A stretch of 64,000 nucleotides of DNA, taken from positions 930,001 to 994,000 of the forward strand of contig NZ_CP102285.1 of the NCBI RefSeq assembly GCF_025151045.1, read 5' to 3'. The translations under genes and the position numbers were made by a program. Shown here in pieces: positions 61,912 through 64,000 of this stretch; position 1 is the stretch's first letter, and the number at the start of each line of letters is the position of its first letter. The notes beneath the pieces were generated by a model, which was not told the origin of the DNA, searched no databases, and was given only the letters and a program-made list of their open reading frames with translations. This DNA is from Parabacteroides johnsonii DSM 18315. Lineage in GTDB: Bacteria > Bacteroidota > Bacteroidia > Bacteroidales > Tannerellaceae.

Positions 61912-64000
61912 ATGAAACGAATCAATTATATAATCGGAATCTGTATCCTCGCCGCTTCGCTGATTACTGCTGCGACGCAAGGCGGTGATGTTTTTGATGG
62001 ATGGAAGAAGTTGACGAAGGCGGGGGAAGAGGAGGTGCAGCCACCGCATAAACATCCTAATGCGTATTGGCGTTTTTGGGGGAAAGGTAATGGTTCATTA
62101 AATGTGGTAGTTGAAGAACCGGAGCCCTTTAAAGTTGTTAGTGGTGAGCCACTCATCATAGATACTGTTGAAATAGGAGAACAACAGAGCTGTGACTTAG
62201 ACTTGTCTCAGATACCGGACTCTGCGTATACCTATTATTGTGTATATAGGGAAAGTGCTAATAGGTCTGACTCGATTGGTAGGATTGTATCATCTACATA
62301 TAGTAATGATACAGTGAATACACAGATGCGTCCATATCAAGATCATGATTATTGTATTTGGTATTATGTAGATACTTATGTTGATTTAACAAAGAACAAA
62401 AATACTTATACTGCTACAAATATACTTGGGCCGGATACGTTTATATTAGAAGTAAGTACGAAAGATAATTATAAGTGTGTATATGCGAACCCCGATAACA
62501 ATGGTAATGTTGTGGTTGGCCAAACCGGAGGATTTTTCTATAAACCATCAGAAGTAACACGATATAAAGTTGTAGTTGAGGATACACGAGTGTTGAAACA
62601 TCCAAGACAGTATTGGAATGATTTAAGTAAAGTAAATGTAATGTATCCAGAAAGTGAGGTGGCAGAATCCAGTAAAGACACAACAGTAACAGGAAAGTTT
62701 TCCTTGAACATAAATCCGTTTGAAAATACTAAAGACGACAAGTTGGGAAATTATGACTATGCGTGTCTTGTGATTGATGATAATATAAGCTTTGAAGGTT
62801 TAACTACAGCTGGGGGAAATGGAGCTCCAAGGGAATATAAAACCAAGGATGGTAAAAAAATAGCAGTCTGGTACCGAACCACGACAAAGGATACATTGAA
62901 TATTTCTTTTAAAGTAGGTTCTACAGTGGGCACTGACCCTGATACAACTGTTTGTGACCTTTATTATGGTAAAGGTCTTTTAAAGGTGGGGGACAATATA
63001 CAACAAGCAGCCTCTATTTTGGATATATCCAAGATGGCAAATGTAAAAAAGTATACGTATACTATCTATCAAAAACCGTTGGATAAGTCTTTGGTAATCA
63101 TAGATGAAAACAATATCCGCCATGAGAAAGTTGATACTTTATACGCGTTGCCGGGTGAAAAAATCAAGATATATCAGCAAGCTAATTCACTTGAAGGTAT
63201 CAGTGGATATATTGCTTGGCATTCTCCAGAGAAGGACTATCTGTGGTATAAGAATCATATAGATTTTGCTGATGGTGGTTTTCAGTACTATCATAATGGA
63301 GTTGCTTTTTATAAAACAAAGGCATCAAATGGTACTACTCCTATGCCAGTAAGTTTGTGTTATATCTACTATACAGCGGATGAAAGGATGGAGAAAGATG
63401 AAGAAGTAACCTTATATTGGGATGCAAGCAGTATGCTGGGAGCGAAAGAGGTAACAGACGCAGAGGGCAATATAACGTTGTTCCCCCCTTCTCAAGTAAC
63501 CATACGCCATAAATATATCATTAAACATGCAGAGAATAGCTCTGATAGGCTGCAAAAGGCTTTGGAGGAGCGTCGGCAGAGTAGTAGTTCAACAGATACA
63601 GAGCTGTTGAATAAAGCCGGTTTTTTTGAACAATTTGAAATACATACTCCATATAATGAGAATGGAAGTAATACGAGTTTCCGTTTAGTAGAGCCATTAT
63701 ATAATTATTATATTCCGGGTGGAACGTTTAATGGTGATGTCGATTATCAGGCTTGTGCCAATGCTGTGCTGTGGAAAGTATATGACGCTTCGGGCAATCC
63801 TGCGGAGTTTCTTGGACCGGACGGCACGTTTGTTACCGAGTTAATGCAATGGAAAAAGGGTTGGGGCGATGTGACTGGTGGCGGTACCGTAGAATGGCCT
63901 AATATTTTCTTTTGCCAGGGTTTGGGGAAAGATGCTGCAACTGCTAAAGGAACACTTCAGCAAAAGCAATTTTATATAACGGCGGAAGTCGGTCGTAAAA
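61912..64000 (+). CDS. Large fimbrial-locus protein, possible tip adhesin, cut by the window end
   Basis: From ATG 61912 the frame is open to the last base (696 codons), so the C-terminus is missing. A signal peptide (RINYIIGICILAASLITAA) is followed by beta-rich sequence with many Tyr, Asn and Thr residues and no recognised domain, for example NAYWRFWGKGNGSLNVVVEE and YLWYKNHIDFADGGFQYYHN. A large last gene in Mfa/Fim-type operons often codes for a tip or accessory protein. Role is inferred from position only. Confidence 0.7.
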   Translation, partial: MKRINYIIGICILAASLITAATQGGDVFDGWKKLTKAGEEEVQPPHKHPNAYWRFWGKGNGSLNVVVEEPEPFKVVSGEPLIIDTVEIGEQQSCDLDLSQIPDSAYTYYCVYRESANRSDSIGRIVSSTYSNDTVNTQMRPYQDHDYCIWYYVDTYVDLTKNKNTYTATNILGPDTFILEVSTKDNYKCVYANPDNNGNVVVGQTGGFFYKPSEVTRYKVVVEDTRVLKHPRQYWNDLSKVNVMYPESEVAESSKDTTVTGKFSLNINPFENTKDDKLGNYDYACLVIDDNISFEGLTTAGGNGAPREYKTKDGKKIAVWYRTTTKDTLNISFKVGSTVGTDPDTTVCDLYYGKGLLKVGDNIQQAASILDISKMANVKKYTYTIYQKPLDKSLVIIDENNIRHEKVDTLYALPGEKIKIYQQANSLEGISGYIAWHSPEKDYLWYKNHIDFADGGFQYYHNGVAFYKTKASNGTTPMPVSLCYIYYTADERMEKDEEVTLYWDASSMLGAKEVTDAEGNITLFPPSQVTIRHKYIIKHAENSSDRLQKALEERRQSSSSTDTELLNKAGFFEQFEIHTPYNENGSNTSFRLVEPLYNYYIPGGTFNGDVDYQACANAVLWKVYDASGNPAEFLGPDGTFVTELMQWKKGWGDVTGGGTVEWPNIFFCQGLGKDAATAKGTLQQKQFYITAEVGRK

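Overview
The window looks like chromosome from a gut Bacteroidales bacterium, probably Parabacteroides or a close Bacteroides relative. The evidence is gene content: a SusC/SusD pair with an ECF sigma/FecR pair, a Nudix-type AraR regulator, Na+/sugar and GluP-type transporters, and an Mfa/FimA-type fimbrial operon. TAnnTTTG-like -7 promoter elements also fit. The genus is an inference. No rRNA or tRNA gene was seen.

Region 1 (1-1.4 kb): the C-terminal end of a larger protein, a hairpin, and a broken IS30-family transposase. Region 2 (1.5-16.6 kb): pentose and galactose catabolism. On the minus strand the order of transcription is galM, gluP, galK, araR, then an intrinsic terminator, then araD, araA, araB, tkt, rpiB and a sodium/sugar symporter. 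A short palindrome in the araD promoter spacer is a candidate AraR operator. A GH51 arabinofuranosidase is divergent from galM. Together these release arabinose, import it, and carry it through ribulose-5-phosphate into the pentose phosphate pathway.

Region 3 (16.6-50 kb): a large polysaccharide utilization locus, visibly more AT-rich than its left flank and all on the plus strand. It holds a GH2 enzyme with a LamG insert, sigma factor, FecR anti-sigma factor, SusC with an STN signalling domain, SusD, a secreted protein of unknown function, divergent GH92, GH130, MFS transporter, GH141-like beta-helix protein, a 1313-residue lyase-like protein, two paralogous pectate-lyase-like beta-helix proteins (one fused to an esterase), an SGNH esterase, a DUF4380 protein and a GH105 unsaturated uronyl hydrolase. 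Lyase-like folds, GH105, several esterases and GH92/GH130 point to an acylated, uronic-acid-containing heteroglycan, possibly with mannose. The substrate is unknown. A likely antisense sRNA lies in the susC leader. A tandem-domain esterase (50.5-52.2 kb) follows, then about 1 kb of gene-poor DNA with a decayed IS66-like fragment.

Region 4 (53.2-64 kb): a fimbrial locus. A tyrosine recombinase gene ends inside one copy of an 18-bp repeat; an inverted copy lies 410 bp downstream, just before an HU-like gene and the fimbrial operon (DUF3575, DUF3868/OmpA-like, Mfa1-type major subunit, Mfa2/FimB-type subunit, a further fimbrillin-like lipoprotein, and a large protein running off the window). This is best explained as an invertible promoter switch controlling fimbriae, and it is the most interesting structure in the window.
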